Shown: one piece after another, positions 18,800-27,037 of the stretch
Layout: each line of letters starts with the position of its first letter
Position numbering within the stretch: position 1 is the first letter of the stretch
Assembly (NCBI RefSeq): GCF_000472925.1
Contig: NZ_AXAS01000015.1
Span: 62,001-126,000 of the forward strand
Direction of reading: 5' to 3'
Source: Bradyrhizobium sp. Ec3.3
GTDB taxonomy: Bacteria; Pseudomonadota; Alphaproteobacteria; Rhizobiales; Xanthobacteraceae
Length of the DNA stretch: 64,000 bases
Notes under the pieces: model-generated
Told to the model about the DNA's origin: nothing
The model's database searches: none
What the model saw: only the letters and a program-made list of their open reading frames with translations
Translations under genes and position numbers: made by a program

Positions 18800-19186
18800 T
18801 CAATACAGCGGCGGGAGCGGGAAGGCCGTCGGGAAGCCGCCGAGATCGGACGGCGTGCTCAGCGGCTGGCGATCGATCGGACGGTTGTTGTTCTCGCGCG
18901 CGAAGGTCGGGTACCCGTACGGCGACGGGAACGCATAGTCCATGAACTTGCGGTCGCCCGGATTGACCTCGGTGCCGCCATCGAGCCAGGAGCGCTTGCT
19001 GACATAGATGCGGGTGTGCGGACCCTGCTGATAGACCACGTTGGGACCGCTCGGGCCGTAATAGCCGCGATCGTCATAGGTGCGCTTGGTCTTGGCGTCA
19101 GCCGAGGTGGTCAGGCCGATGGCGGCAACAGCGCCCGCCGCAAGCCACAGCGCCAGTTTGTTCGCGGCGGAAAATTTCGAGCTCAT
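18800..19186 (-). CDS. secreted hypothetical protein
   Basis: 128-aa predicted periplasmic protein, no family recognised. The signal peptide spans residues 1-32 (basic start MSSKFSAANK, hydrophobic core, cleavage at TSADA-KT). The mature part is Tyr/Pro/Gly-rich (DDRGYYGPSGPNVVYQQGP, FPSPYGYPTFAREN) with no cysteines, which suggests an extended envelope protein. ATG 19186 has AAGGGGA upstream and is preferred to an in-frame ATG 39 bases earlier. A good intrinsic terminator follows, so it is likely monocistronic. Confidence 0.72.
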   Translation of the reverse strand: MSSKFSAANKLALWLAAGAVAAIGLTTSADAKTKRTYDDRGYYGPSGPNVVYQQGPHTRIYVSKRSWLDGGTEVNPGDRKFMDYAFPSPYGYPTFARENNNRPIDRQPLSTPSDLGGFPTAFPLPPLY

Positions 19187-19342
19187 CACGTCCCCTTCAA
19201 GCGGCAGGCCGCCAATCGATTTCATCTCATACTAGCGCGCCGGGGGTGGCTGCAACTAGGTCAATTGGGTCACACCGCGCCGGAATAATTCCGCCTGCGG
19301 CCAAAAGTTGCATGAAAACCAGCCACTTGAGCTTGATGCGCG

Positions 19343-20140
19343 TCAAAGCGCGCCGCGTAGCTGCGCATTTCCGGCGCCCATCAGCCAGTCCACGGAGGCG
19401 GGCGGGCCGCAAGGGCGACGCTTCAGCTCGGCATGGGCGAACAATTCGGCCAGCTTCGGCTCGTTGCCGGAGGTCAGCAGCGTGAGCCGGTTCAGCGTGC
19501 AGACGATCGCGGCGCGACGCCCCGGCAGCGTATCGCCTTCGAAGGTGTCGCCTTGGCACGACCAGCCGGAGATCTGAAGCGAGGGCTCCTCGATCCGCTT
19601 GACATAGCCGAGACAGCCGGAGGCCTGCCCGCTCGGACCATACAGCGCCACGGGCCCGAACTTGCTGTCGATGACGCCGGCTTCCTCGAGCCGCGTCGCC
19701 GCACCGAGGCCCATCCGGGCCGCCATGTCTGCCGGCAGGCGCGCCGCCGGGGCGAATTCGCCGCCGGGGCGGTAGATTTCGAGCTCGGCGACCGGCACCG
19801 GCGTGTCGCCGACCCAGCGAATGACGTCCTTGCGGCCGCCCTCGGGATGCCGAAGTATGATGTAAGCGTCTGTTTTGTGGTTGGAATCGAGCCGGCTGAC
19901 GGCAAAGGCGGGATGCGAGCGGTCGGCCACGTTCCAGCCTGGCCGTATCGCCGGCTCGTCATCCCGCAGACCTGGCAACTGGCCGAGTGCGGCGAGGCCG
20001 AGGATGGCAAGCAGCGCCAGCGTCCCCACATACGCGAACAGGCCCGCCATTGCGCCGACGATCTCATCGGCCAAGCCTAGGAGTGCCAGATGGATCCTGG
20101 TTCTGGGAAATGCGCCCGGGAAGGCCTGGTACGGCGGCAT
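19343..20140 (-). CDS. hypothetical protein with one membrane segment
   Basis: 265-aa protein. A single strong hydrophobic helix lies at about residues 32-55 (GLFAYVGTLALLAILGLAAL). A soluble C-terminal domain of about 200 residues follows, with paired cysteines (SGCLGYV, WSCQGD, VCTLNRL, KRRPCGPP). The orientation suggests an N-terminal anchor with a periplasmic domain. ATG 20140 has AAGG five bases upstream. I do not recognise the family. It is divergent from asd, with ~115 bases between starts. Confidence 0.7.
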   Translation of the reverse strand: MPPYQAFPGAFPRTRIHLALLGLADEIVGAMAGLFAYVGTLALLAILGLAALGQLPGLRDDEPAIRPGWNVADRSHPAFAVSRLDSNHKTDAYIILRHPEGGRKDVIRWVGDTPVPVAELEIYRPGGEFAPAARLPADMAARMGLGAATRLEEAGVIDSKFGPVALYGPSGQASGCLGYVKRIEEPSLQISGWSCQGDTFEGDTLPGRRAAIVCTLNRLTLLTSGNEPKLAELFAHAELKRRPCGPPASVDWLMGAGNAQLRGAL

Positions 20141-20254
20141 CAATGCCTTCTGGCGCGGTCAAACGTTGTCTTGCGGGCGGTTCTCGCATAGAAGCGCTGC
20201 TCTTCCCGGTTAAGCGCGCCGCTTGGGGAAGGCTTTTTCATCGGAGAGTGAACG

Positions 20255-21289
20255 ATGGGTTACAAAGTCGCAGTCGTCGGAGCGACCGGCAATGTCGGAC
20301 GGGAAATGCTCAACATCCTCGATGAGCGCAAATTCCCCGCGGACGAGGTCGTGGCGCTGGCATCACGCCGCAGCGTCGGCGTCGAGGTCTCCTATGGCGA
20401 TCGGACCTTGAAGGTCAAAGCGGTCGAGCACTACGACTTCTCCGACATCGACATCTGCCTGATGTCGGCGGGCGGCTCGGTCTCGAAGGAATGGTCGCCG
20501 AAGATCGGCGCCGCCGGCGCGGTCGTGATCGACAATTCCTCGGCCTGGCGCATGGACCCGGACGTTCCGCTCATCGTGCCGGAGGTGAATGCCGACGCGA
20601 CCAAGGGTTTTGCCAAGAAGAACATCATCGCCAACCCGAACTGCTCGACCGCGCAGCTCGTCGTCGCGCTGAAGCCGCTGCACGACAAGGCGACCATCAA
20701 GCGTGTCGTGGTCTCGACCTATCAATCTGTGTCGGGCGCCGGCAAGGATGCGATGGACGAATTGTTCTCGCAGACCAAGGCCGTCTACACCAATGACGAG
20801 CTGATCGCGAAGAAATTCCCCAAGCGCATCGCCTTCAACGTCATCCCCCACATCGACGTCTTCATGGAGGACGGCTACACCAAGGAAGAGTGGAAGATGA
20901 TGGCGGAGACCAAGAAGATCCTTGATCCCAAGATCAAGCTCTCCGCGACCTGCGTGCGCGTGCCGGTCTTCGTCGGTCATTCGGAAGCCGTCAACGTCGA
21001 GTTCGAGAACCCGCTCGCGGCGGATGAGGCGCGCGAGATCCTGCGCAAGGCGCCAGGCTGTCTCGTCATCGACAAGCAGGAGCCCGGCGGCTACGCCACG
21101 CCCTACGAAGCGGCCGGCGAGGACGCGACCTATATCAGCCGCATCCGCGAGGACGCCACGGTCGAGAACGGTCTCGCCTTCTGGTGCGTGTCGGACAATC
21201 TTCGCAAGGGCGCCGCGCTCAACGCGATCCAGATCGCCGAGGTCCTGATCAACCGCAAGTTGATCACGGCGAAGCAGAAGGCGGCGTAA
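20255..21289 (+). CDS. asd: aspartate-semialdehyde dehydrogenase
   Basis: 344-aa NADPH-dependent enzyme that reduces beta-aspartyl phosphate to aspartate semialdehyde. This is the branch point for lysine/diaminopimelate, threonine and methionine. Dinucleotide motif VVGATGNVGREML is at 6-18, the catalytic Cys130 in NPNCSTAQ, YQSVSGAG around 160, and the active-site His in VRVPVFVGHSEAVN. Length and sequence are typical of the alphaproteobacterial enzyme. ATG 20255 has GGAGAG upstream. A palindromic repeat follows the stop. Confidence 0.97.
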   Translation: MGYKVAVVGATGNVGREMLNILDERKFPADEVVALASRRSVGVEVSYGDRTLKVKAVEHYDFSDIDICLMSAGGSVSKEWSPKIGAAGAVVIDNSSAWRMDPDVPLIVPEVNADATKGFAKKNIIANPNCSTAQLVVALKPLHDKATIKRVVVSTYQSVSGAGKDAMDELFSQTKAVYTNDELIAKKFPKRIAFNVIPHIDVFMEDGYTKEEWKMMAETKKILDPKIKLSATCVRVPVFVGHSEAVNVEFENPLAADEAREILRKAPGCLVIDKQEPGGYATPYEAAGEDATYISRIREDATVENGLAFWCVSDNLRKGAALNAIQIAEVLINRKLITAKQKAA

Positions 21290-21305
21290 GACCGATCGAG
21301 ATCTC

Positions 21306-21395
21306 GTAGGGTGGGCGAAGGCGCAACGCGCCGTGCCCACCACTTTTCTCGATGTCATCAGAAGTGGTGGGCACGCTTCGCTTTGCCCGCCCTAC
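21306..21395. repeat. palindromic repeat GTAGGGTGGGCGAAGGCG, copy 3 of the GTAGGGTGGG family
   Basis: Arms GTAGGGTGGGCGAAGGCG and CGCTTTGCCCGCCCTAC with inner GCCCACCACTT / AAGTGGTGGGC. It lies between the converging asd and carbonic anhydrase genes. Same outer ends as the copies at 15427 and 17971 but a different inner sequence. Confidence 0.82.
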
Positions 21396-21420
21396 AAAAA
21401 TTCTCGTCGCGTTGACGAAC

Positions 21421-22065
21421 CTACCCCGCGTCCCTGACGCTGCGAAATTCCTTCGCGACCTTGTCGAGTACGAACAGCGATCCCTCCGCGACGCCGAAAT
21501 AGGCGCCGTGCGTCTGCATCTGGCCGGCGTCGACCGCCTTGCGCACGAACGGGAAGGTCATGAGGTTTTCGAGGCTGCGGAACACCGCGGCCTTCTCGAT
21601 GCGCTCGACGAATTGCGCCATCGTCTCGCGGTCACGTTGCTCGACCACCTCGCCGGGCTTGATGAACATCTGCATCCATTTGCCGATGAAATCGCCGGGG
21701 GTCAGTGGCTCGATCTTGTCGACGAAGGCGCGGATGCCGCCGCATTGCGCGTGCCCGAGCACCACGATGTGCTTCACCTTCAGCACCGTCACGGCATATT
21801 CCAGCGCCGCCGAGACGCCGTGCGCATTCTGGTCAGGCTGATACGTCGGCACCAGATTGGCGATGTTGCGCATCACGAACAGTTCGCCCGGCCCGACGTC
21901 GAAGATCACCTCCGGCGAGACGCGGGAATCGCAGCAGCCGATCACCATCACTTCGGGTGACTGGCCCTTCACCGACAATTCGCGATAGCGCGTCTGCTCG
22001 GTTGGCAGCCGCTGCGTCGCGAAGGCCTTGTAGCCGTCCAGCAAGTGCTGAGGGAACGTGATCAT
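21421..22065 (-). CDS. beta-class carbonic anhydrase
   Basis: 214-aa zinc enzyme that interconverts CO2 and bicarbonate. Zinc ligands are Cys44 (CCDSR, residues 44-48, with the Asp-Arg dyad), His105 and Cys108 (VVLGHAQCGG). The plant-like segment DVGPGELFVMRNIANLVP is present. It could supply bicarbonate to carboxylases. ATG 22065 starts the gene; it is convergent with asd and divergent from the CoA lyase. Confidence 0.95.
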   Translation of the reverse strand: MITFPQHLLDGYKAFATQRLPTEQTRYRELSVKGQSPEVMVIGCCDSRVSPEVIFDVGPGELFVMRNIANLVPTYQPDQNAHGVSAALEYAVTVLKVKHIVVLGHAQCGGIRAFVDKIEPLTPGDFIGKWMQMFIKPGEVVEQRDRETMAQFVERIEKAAVFRSLENLMTFPFVRKAVDAGQMQTHGAYFGVAEGSLFVLDKVAKEFRSVRDAG

Positions 22066-22176
22066 GGCCTATGCCTAATCATATACCGCAGGGGCGAACA
22101 AGCCTTTCGAATAGGCAGGCCAGGTGCTATCGGCTCGGGCTAGAAGACATTCGAGGAACCCGGAAGGAACGCCAGC

Positions 22177-23058
22177 ATGACCCGTCCGCGCCGCAGCCAT
22201 CTGTTCATGCCCGGCTCCAACCCCCGCGCGCTGGAAAAGGCCCGCAACCTGCCGGCCGACGGCCTGATCCTGGACCTTGAGGATTCTGTCGCCCCCGACG
22301 CCAAGGCGGTGGCGCGGGACCAGATCGCGGCCGCGATCGCCGCGAAAGGCTTTGGCAGGCGCGAGATCCTGATCCGGACCAACGGGCTCGATACGCCCTG
22401 GTGGGCCGACGACGTCGCGATGGCTGCCAAGGCGTCGCCCGACGGCATCCTGGTTCCAAAAGTCTCGAGCGTCGAGGATCTCGATACGATCGGCCGCCGC
22501 CTCGCCGAACTTGGTGCCGCGCCGACGGTGAAGGTCTGGGCCATGATCGAGACCGCGCGTGCAGTCCTGCATGCAGAAGAGCTCTCGGCCGCTTCGCGTG
22601 ATCCCAACACGCGCCTCGTCGGCTTCGTGTTCGGACCCAACGACATTTCGCGGGAGACGCGGATCAGGATGCTGGAGGGCCGCGCCGCAATGATCCCGAT
22701 GATCACCCATTGCATCCTGGCGACGCGCGCTCACGGCCTCGAAATCCTCGACGGGCCCTATAGCGACATCAACAACTCGAGCGGCTTTGCGACGGAATGC
22801 GCGCAGGGTCGCGATCTCGGCTTCGATGGCAAGACCCTGATCCATCCCTCGCAGATCGAGGCCTGCAACGTCATCTTCACGCCGCCCAAGGAGGACGTCG
22901 CGCGCGCCCGCAAAATCATCGCGGCGTTCGAATTGCCGGAGAACGTCTCGCGCGGGGCGATCCGGCTCGACGGCCAGATGGTCGAACGCCTGCACGCCGA
23001 CATGGCACGCCGCACGATCGAGATCGCAGATGCGATCGTCGCGATGAGCAAGGGGTAG
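22177..23058 (+). CDS. HpcH/HpaI (CitE-like) CoA ester lyase
   Basis: 293-aa TIM-barrel lyase related to citrate-lyase beta subunit, malyl-CoA and citramalyl-CoA lyases. Landmarks: RSHLFMPGSNPRALEKA, the metal-binding LILDLEDSVAPDAK, IRTNGLDTPW, WAMIETARAVL and the C-terminal GFDGKTLIHPSQIEACN. Glu and Asp residues for Mg2+ are in MIETA and SDINNSSG. It presumably cleaves a 3-hydroxyacyl-CoA to acetyl- or propionyl-CoA plus a keto acid. Stand-alone gene without citrate-lyase partners. Its last ~54 bases recur, diverged, about 650 bases downstream. Confidence 0.9.
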   Translation: MTRPRRSHLFMPGSNPRALEKARNLPADGLILDLEDSVAPDAKAVARDQIAAAIAAKGFGRREILIRTNGLDTPWWADDVAMAAKASPDGILVPKVSSVEDLDTIGRRLAELGAAPTVKVWAMIETARAVLHAEELSAASRDPNTRLVGFVFGPNDISRETRIRMLEGRAAMIPMITHCILATRAHGLEILDGPYSDINNSSGFATECAQGRDLGFDGKTLIHPSQIEACNVIFTPPKEDVARARKIIAAFELPENVSRGAIRLDGQMVERLHADMARRTIEIADAIVAMSKG

Positions 23059-23061
23059 GGC
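23008..23061 (+). repeat. direct repeat, left copy (3' end of the CoA lyase gene)
   Basis: This 54-base stretch, which encodes the lyase C-terminus IEIADAIVAMSKG, matches 23655-23708 with about six mismatches at a fixed 647-base offset. Confidence 0.85.
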
Positions 23062-23165
23062 GTACGCTTGAAGGCGACGTTCGTCTTTCTGACGCCGGGT
23101 GCAAATCTTCTGTTCGCGAAGAGTATTCGCAGAAGGCGGTCCCCGCGCCGTTCGGCGCGCAGGGA

Positions 23166-23564
23166 TCATCGCTCTCGCGTCACCGCCGTAAGGTTCATCG
23201 TAAGCAAGACGCCTGGCTTGGGGAGTTCCTGGACAGAAAAAACTGTGCGCGCAGGTCTGTGGTCGCCCATCATCTCGACATAGGCAGCATTCATCGCCTC
23301 GAAGTCGGACATGTGCTGCAGGAAGACATTGATGTCAGTAACGTGGCTGAGGTCGGAGCCGACGGCATCGAGCATCACTTCGAATGATTTGAAGATTTGC
23401 CGAGTCTGGGCACCTATGTCTCCCACTGCCAAATGTCCTGTCGCTGGATCAACTCCAGCGGTCCCACCAATCCATATATGTTCGCCGACTTTGGCGATGT
23501 GATTATAGGGCCCGATCGGTTTCGGCGTGTTCGGCGGTGTGAGTGTTTCTACGCGGGATTTCAT
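23166..23564 (-). CDS. RidA family (YjgF/YER057c/UK114) protein
   Basis: 132-aa RidA-type protein, likely a trimeric cytosolic enamine/imine deaminase. Family features: IGPYNHIAKVGEHIWIGGTA at the N-terminus, a central FKSFEVMLDAVGSDLSHV, and the C-terminal HRPARTVFSVQELP containing the substrate-binding Arg (KPGVLLTMNLTAV follows). ATG 23564 has GAGG six bases upstream; the frame opens further upstream but only into lyase-derived antisense sequence. It lies between two direct copies of the lyase 3' end and is antisense to the lyase, so it may have arrived or been rearranged as a unit. Confidence 0.9.
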   Translation of the reverse strand: MKSRVETLTPPNTPKPIGPYNHIAKVGEHIWIGGTAGVDPATGHLAVGDIGAQTRQIFKSFEVMLDAVGSDLSHVTDINVFLQHMSDFEAMNAAYVEMMGDHRPARTVFSVQELPKPGVLLTMNLTAVTRER

Positions 23565-23651
23565 CGTCTGCCTCATTTCGTATCTCAGATACCAACTCGC
23601 CGGCGGGTCTGAAAGCCGCCCCAACTCGGATTTCTGAGGGGGCTGCCATAG

Positions 23652-23705
23652 CGGCGCCGCTCGATTGAGATCGCAGATGCGATCGTGGCGATGAGCAAGG
23701 GTTGA
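23652..23705 (+). pseudogene. remnant of a second CoA-lyase gene (C-terminal tail only)
   Basis: Reads RRRSIEIADAIVAMSKG then TGA, against the lyase ending RRTIEIADAIVAMSKG then TAG. Most differences are at third codon positions or in the stop codon, so this is a diverged paralogue tail and not a recent duplication. No upstream lyase sequence is recognisable between it and ridA. Confidence 0.75.
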
Positions 23706-23767
23706 GGCTGTACCCAAAAAAAGATGCTCGGCCGCCTGACGCCTGCGGCCGGGCAAAGCGGTGGCTA

Positions 23768-24199
23768 TCACCTGTTCGGAATGCGCTCAGGGAGTGTTTG
23801 CGGTCGCTGCGTTCCCGGCCGACTTGGCCCTGGTCGACTTGGCCCCGGCCGACCTGGCCTCGGTGGGCGCGCTGCCGGCGGGCGAACTGTCGGTGGGCGT
23901 GCCACCGGGCGCTGATGTGGCCGTCGCCACCCATGCCAGCCTGCCGGACCGCCCCAGCCCATGCCGCGCCGCCAATTGAAGCCGCATCGGTACCAGCCGC
24001 CGCCACGCCATCCGCCATTGTACCAACAGTAACGGTGGCCTCTCCAGGTGAACTGGACTGTGTCCGCAAGGCGAAGCTGATCGGCAACCTCGCGCGCGCC
24101 CAGTGGTGCGATGAGGCTCGCCTGCGAAGGACCGCCGGTCGTCATGACCGCTGCCGAAGCGGCCGCAAGAGCGAGTACCCATAAAGTCGATTTTCGCAT
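23768..24199 (-). CDS. small secreted Gly/Trp- and Pro/Arg-rich protein
   Basis: 143-aa exported protein. Signal peptide 1-28 (MRKSTLWVLALAAASAAVMT, cleavage near SQA-S). A central segment rich in Gly, Trp and paired Cys follows (GHRYCWYNGGWRGGGWYRCG). The last ~50 residues are a low-complexity Pro/Arg/Gly tail with short PSRPG and PRPGRPG repeats. It resembles the GW-rich small envelope proteins common in Bradyrhizobium; function unknown. The mature start SLIAPLGAREVAD is vaguely like the leaders of the proteins at 30.9 and 31.7 kb. Base composition of the tail is extremely GC-rich. Confidence 0.75.
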   Translation of the reverse strand: MRKSTLWVLALAAASAAVMTTGGPSQASLIAPLGAREVADQLRLADTVQFTWRGHRYCWYNGGWRGGGWYRCGFNWRRGMGWGGPAGWHGWRRPHQRPVARPPTVRPPAARPPRPGRPGPSRPGPSRPGTQRPQTLPERIPNR

Positions 24200-24295
24200 G
24201 ATTTGCTCCTCGCTCGTGACAGCGCAGGACGCGCGCCGGCTGAATGGCCACAGCCGTGTGCTGCAACGTCGGAGTCATAACGCCAGGCAGTCTAG

Positions 24296-24796
24296 CTAGG
24301 CAGCCTTGGACTGAGTTGCGGCTGCGAGGGCATCGCGCAGGTGCTGTTCCTTCTTTTCATCGAGCGAGGTCTTGAGAACCGTTCCTCCCACATCCTTGAT
24401 CTCGTTGAGAACCTTGTCTGCGGTCATGCTCTGGATCAGCAGGAACAGAACGGCATCTCCCGATTTCACCTTCGCGGCGAGATCCTTCATGAACTGATCT
24501 CTGATCCCGAAGTCGGTCAGCGCGCCGCCCAATGCGCCTGCGCCGGCACCGAGAGCCACGCCGATGAGAGGATTCAGGAACACCAATCCAAACAGCAGTC
24601 CCCAGAAGCTGCCGCTCGCGGCGCCCGCCATCGTCGTGTTCACGAGCTGATTGAGTTTGACGGAGTCCCCTGTCTTGACCGCGATCACGGCATCATTGAT
24701 CGCGATCAGGTACTCCTTCTGGAGCTTGAGAATTTTCTGCCGAACTTCCTCTGCTTTGGCTTCGGATGGGTACACGATCGCAACAAGGTCTGACAT
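24296..24796 (-). CDS. DUF1269-type membrane protein
   Basis: 166-aa protein that fits the DUF1269 family. N-terminal MSDLVAIVYPSEAKAEEVRQ and a ferredoxin-like segment are followed by a glycine-rich membrane hairpin at about residues 65-95 (GSFWGLLFGLVFLNP and GVALGAGAGALGGAL). The C-terminal half contains GDAVLFLLIQSMTADKVL. The family often appears among stress-induced or envelope genes, but no activity is known. The upstream 350 bases (24797-25150) hold no gene I can support. Confidence 0.83.
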   Translation of the reverse strand: MSDLVAIVYPSEAKAEEVRQKILKLQKEYLIAINDAVIAVKTGDSVKLNQLVNTTMAGAASGSFWGLLFGLVFLNPLIGVALGAGAGALGGALTDFGIRDQFMKDLAAKVKSGDAVLFLLIQSMTADKVLNEIKDVGGTVLKTSLDEKKEQHLRDALAAATQSKAA

Positions 24797-25150
24797 TGAA
24801 CACTCCCGTCCTGACTTGAAGTGCTGCCCCTGATCCGCTTGATACGCGCGGTCACGTTTAACACAGACCGAAAAGTCTCTTGTCGGCTGATCGGTTCCAT
24901 GTGTTCACAAGTCGGAGATGGTTTTGATCGCCCGCGCAATTGAGTAAGCGGGATTGTCTTACGTGCCGTCGGATAAGGGCGTGCCACAAACCTTGCCTGC
25001 CCGCGCACCATCAAGATCCGCATTGGCGCCGCCTGCAGCGGCACTCTCGATCACGATGCGCGTTTCGTCCCAGACTGCCACACTCTCGCGACTGCCCGAT
25101 GGCAGTGAGGGACAGAGCCGGTTTTTGTTCGGGCGTTGTGAGGAGAGGTG

Positions 25151-25426
25151 ATGGATCTCAATCAGATCATCGGCTTCGCGGCGGGATTCGGGACGACCTT
25201 CGCCGCTCTGCCCGACCTCATTGCCATGCTGAAGCGGCGCTCCAGCGTCGGCATGAACCCTAGAATGGCGGCCATCACGGGTACTTTCCAAATTCTCTGG
25301 GTGATCTATGGCGTATCGATCGGCTCGAGGAACATCGTCATCTGGAATGTGATCGCAGTCTTGACCAATTATCTCACCGTCGGGGCCTACACGTACTTTC
25401 GTCGCCAGGAAGCGCGATCGGGATGA
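25151..25426 (+). CDS. SemiSWEET-type small sugar transporter (MtN3/PQ-loop)
   Basis: 91-aa protein with three predicted helices, one MtN3 triple-helix bundle; bacterial SemiSWEETs dimerise to form a sugar uniporter. Typical features are the N-terminal GFAAGFGTTFAALPDLI with the Pro hinge, KRRSSVGMNP after helix 1, and the Trp/Asn pair (WVIYG, IVIWNVIAVLTN) lining the pocket. ATG 25151 with AGGAG five bases upstream is preferred over the adjoining GTG 25148. No sugar-metabolism gene is nearby. Confidence 0.87.
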   Translation: MDLNQIIGFAAGFGTTFAALPDLIAMLKRRSSVGMNPRMAAITGTFQILWVIYGVSIGSRNIVIWNVIAVLTNYLTVGAYTYFRRQEARSG

Positions 25427-25649
25427 TGTGGCGCAAGCCCATTTCACTTCGACGGAACCCTGCAGCGGGTGGACATTCCGCGGCTGTCAGAAATCTCCAG
25501 GCACCCGGCGAACTAGCCGCGACTGCGAACGGCTGCCGAATAGGGATTTTGAAGCCTTGCTCTCGCGCGCTTAGCAACCACTGAACGAGCAGCACGTTCT
25601 GGCAATCTCAAAGGAGAAGATTGGGGCAAACCTCATAGGAGGAATTGAT

Positions 25650-25868
25650 ATGTCGCGTTCAAAGCTGGCGCTGATCTCCGCGATGATGGTTCTCTCGATG
25701 GGCTTCGTTCTTTGTTCTCAAGACTCTGCCAATGCGGCCACGTTCTGTGCGCAGTTAAGAGGGGCGAAAGCCGCAGGACAACCTGACTGTTCATTTTCGA
25801 CGCTGGATACTTGCCGCGCGCGTGTAAAGCACAGGGGCGGCGGGCATTGCTATAAACTGACCCAGTAG
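25650..25868 (+). CDS. small secreted DUF3551-like protein
   Basis: 72-aa exported protein. Signal peptide 1-29 (MSRSKLALISAMMVLSMGF..., cleavage at ANA-AT). The short mature part holds four cysteines (TFCAQL, PDCSFS, DTCRAR, HCYKL) spaced as in DUF3551 proteins, which likely form two disulfides. A strong AGGAGG lies seven bases before the ATG. Function unknown; such genes are often multicopy in Bradyrhizobium. The following 316 bases (25869-26184) show no gene or recognisable repeat. Confidence 0.72.
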   Translation: MSRSKLALISAMMVLSMGFVLCSQDSANAATFCAQLRGAKAAGQPDCSFSTLDTCRARVKHRGGGHCYKLTQ

Positions 25869-26184
25869 ACTGCTCGTCAGTGCGGCGCGCCGCGGCGGTG
25901 CCGCTGACGAGGTTGCGGCCGCATTGCGCACAGACACGGTGCGAGGGCGGGCGGCCGAGCTGCCCTTCGCTGATTGAGGCGGCCGCAGGAACCGCCGGGG
26001 AACGTCATCGCGCGATTACTGCTGCATAGCTCTAGCCATAATTATGGTCACCTCAACGTACATTCTCAGCAGGGCGAGGATCACAGTCGGTGCTGACAAA
26101 ATGAAAGCGATGCGACTTTCCTGAATTCCCAGCCGGCGCAGGTCATCATTGACCAACGCGTCAAGTTGAAGAGGCGCCATTGGC

Positions 26185-27000
26185 ATGCGCTATCCGATTG
26201 AGACTGCACCAAAGAATGGGCACTCCATCGTGCTCGAGGATGAAGCGAGCGGAAGCTTTGAGGTTGCCCGGTGGTCGACCGAGACCGATGAATGGATCGG
26301 CGAATATGGCGAAGCGAGCCAGCTGACGCCATCGCATTGGTACCCGTGTTACAGTTTTTACAAGCCCTCGCCGTCCGGTATACCCCTCGCGCGGCCCGCC
26401 ACCGCGATCGGCTCAGCGCTTGCAGAGACTGTTCAGATTGTGCCACTGCACGAGCGACGAGGAACTGCACGTTGGTGGATTGCCGCAATGGTCATCGCAG
26501 GTGCGATTGGCGGCGTCTATTTGCAGCGGACAATGCTGAATCCCCGAGGACTCTCCGCCCCCACTGCGCTCGAGGGGGACGTCGCGAAGGTGCGAAGTAG
26601 AACCGAGACGACGGGACTTGTGCGTTCACGCGAAAGCAGCGGGGCGAGCGAGGTAGCGCAACGACCCAGGCAGTCAATCGAGAACGAGACAGCGGAATTG
26701 CGGCAGTCTCTCCAGCAGGAGCACGATCGGGCCGAGTCGCTGGCGACTGAATTGGCACAAGTGCGCCAGGCCATGGAAGAGAAGAAGGCGATTGCAGTCG
26801 AAGATTCGCCAGCCGTTAAGCAGTCTGCTGGCGTTGCGCCAGAGCAAGGTGAACAAGAGAACAGAGTAACCGAAACAGGCCGACAACGGCGCCGGGCTGT
26901 GAGCCAGAGTGCCGGCCCCAACTGCCAGCAGTATCGAACCTATAATCCATCCTCCGGGACCTACAGGGGCTATGACGGACAGGTCCATACCTGCCAATAG
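26185..27000 (+). CDS. composite membrane protein: DUF551-like N-terminus, coiled coil, BA14K-like C-terminus
   Basis: 271-aa protein of mixed architecture. Residues 1-55 (PIETAPKNGHSIVLEDEA ... ARW ... SHWYP) look like the DUF551-type domain of phage and rhizobial proteins. A single membrane helix is near 95-113 (WWIAAMVIAGAIGGVYL). A Gln/Glu-rich heptad-like region (about 150-200, LRQSLQQEHDRAESLATELA) predicts a coiled coil. The last ~25 residues, YRTYNPSSGTYRGYDGQVHTC, match the BA14K-like signature. The orientation places the coiled coil and BA14K motif in the periplasm. Function unknown. AGAGG lies about ten bases before the ATG. Confidence 0.72.
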   Translation: MRYPIETAPKNGHSIVLEDEASGSFEVARWSTETDEWIGEYGEASQLTPSHWYPCYSFYKPSPSGIPLARPATAIGSALAETVQIVPLHERRGTARWWIAAMVIAGAIGGVYLQRTMLNPRGLSAPTALEGDVAKVRSRTETTGLVRSRESSGASEVAQRPRQSIENETAELRQSLQQEHDRAESLATELAQVRQAMEEKKAIAVEDSPAVKQSAGVAPEQGEQENRVTETGRQRRRAVSQSAGPNCQQYRTYNPSSGTYRGYDGQVHTCQ

Positions 27001-27037
27001 TTGCGCCTTCGACCTGGCGAATGCTCCCGCCGCGCGT

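Noticed and set aside
22140..23169. Minus-strand open frames under the CoA lyase
   Set aside because: Antisense shadows; the plus-strand lyase has the full family motif set.
24959..25447. Minus-strand frame of 162 codons upstream of and under the SemiSWEET gene
   Set aside because: Part is antisense to a clear MtN3 protein. The remainder (SRESVAVWDETRIVIESAAAG-like) is suggestive but has no start or family match.
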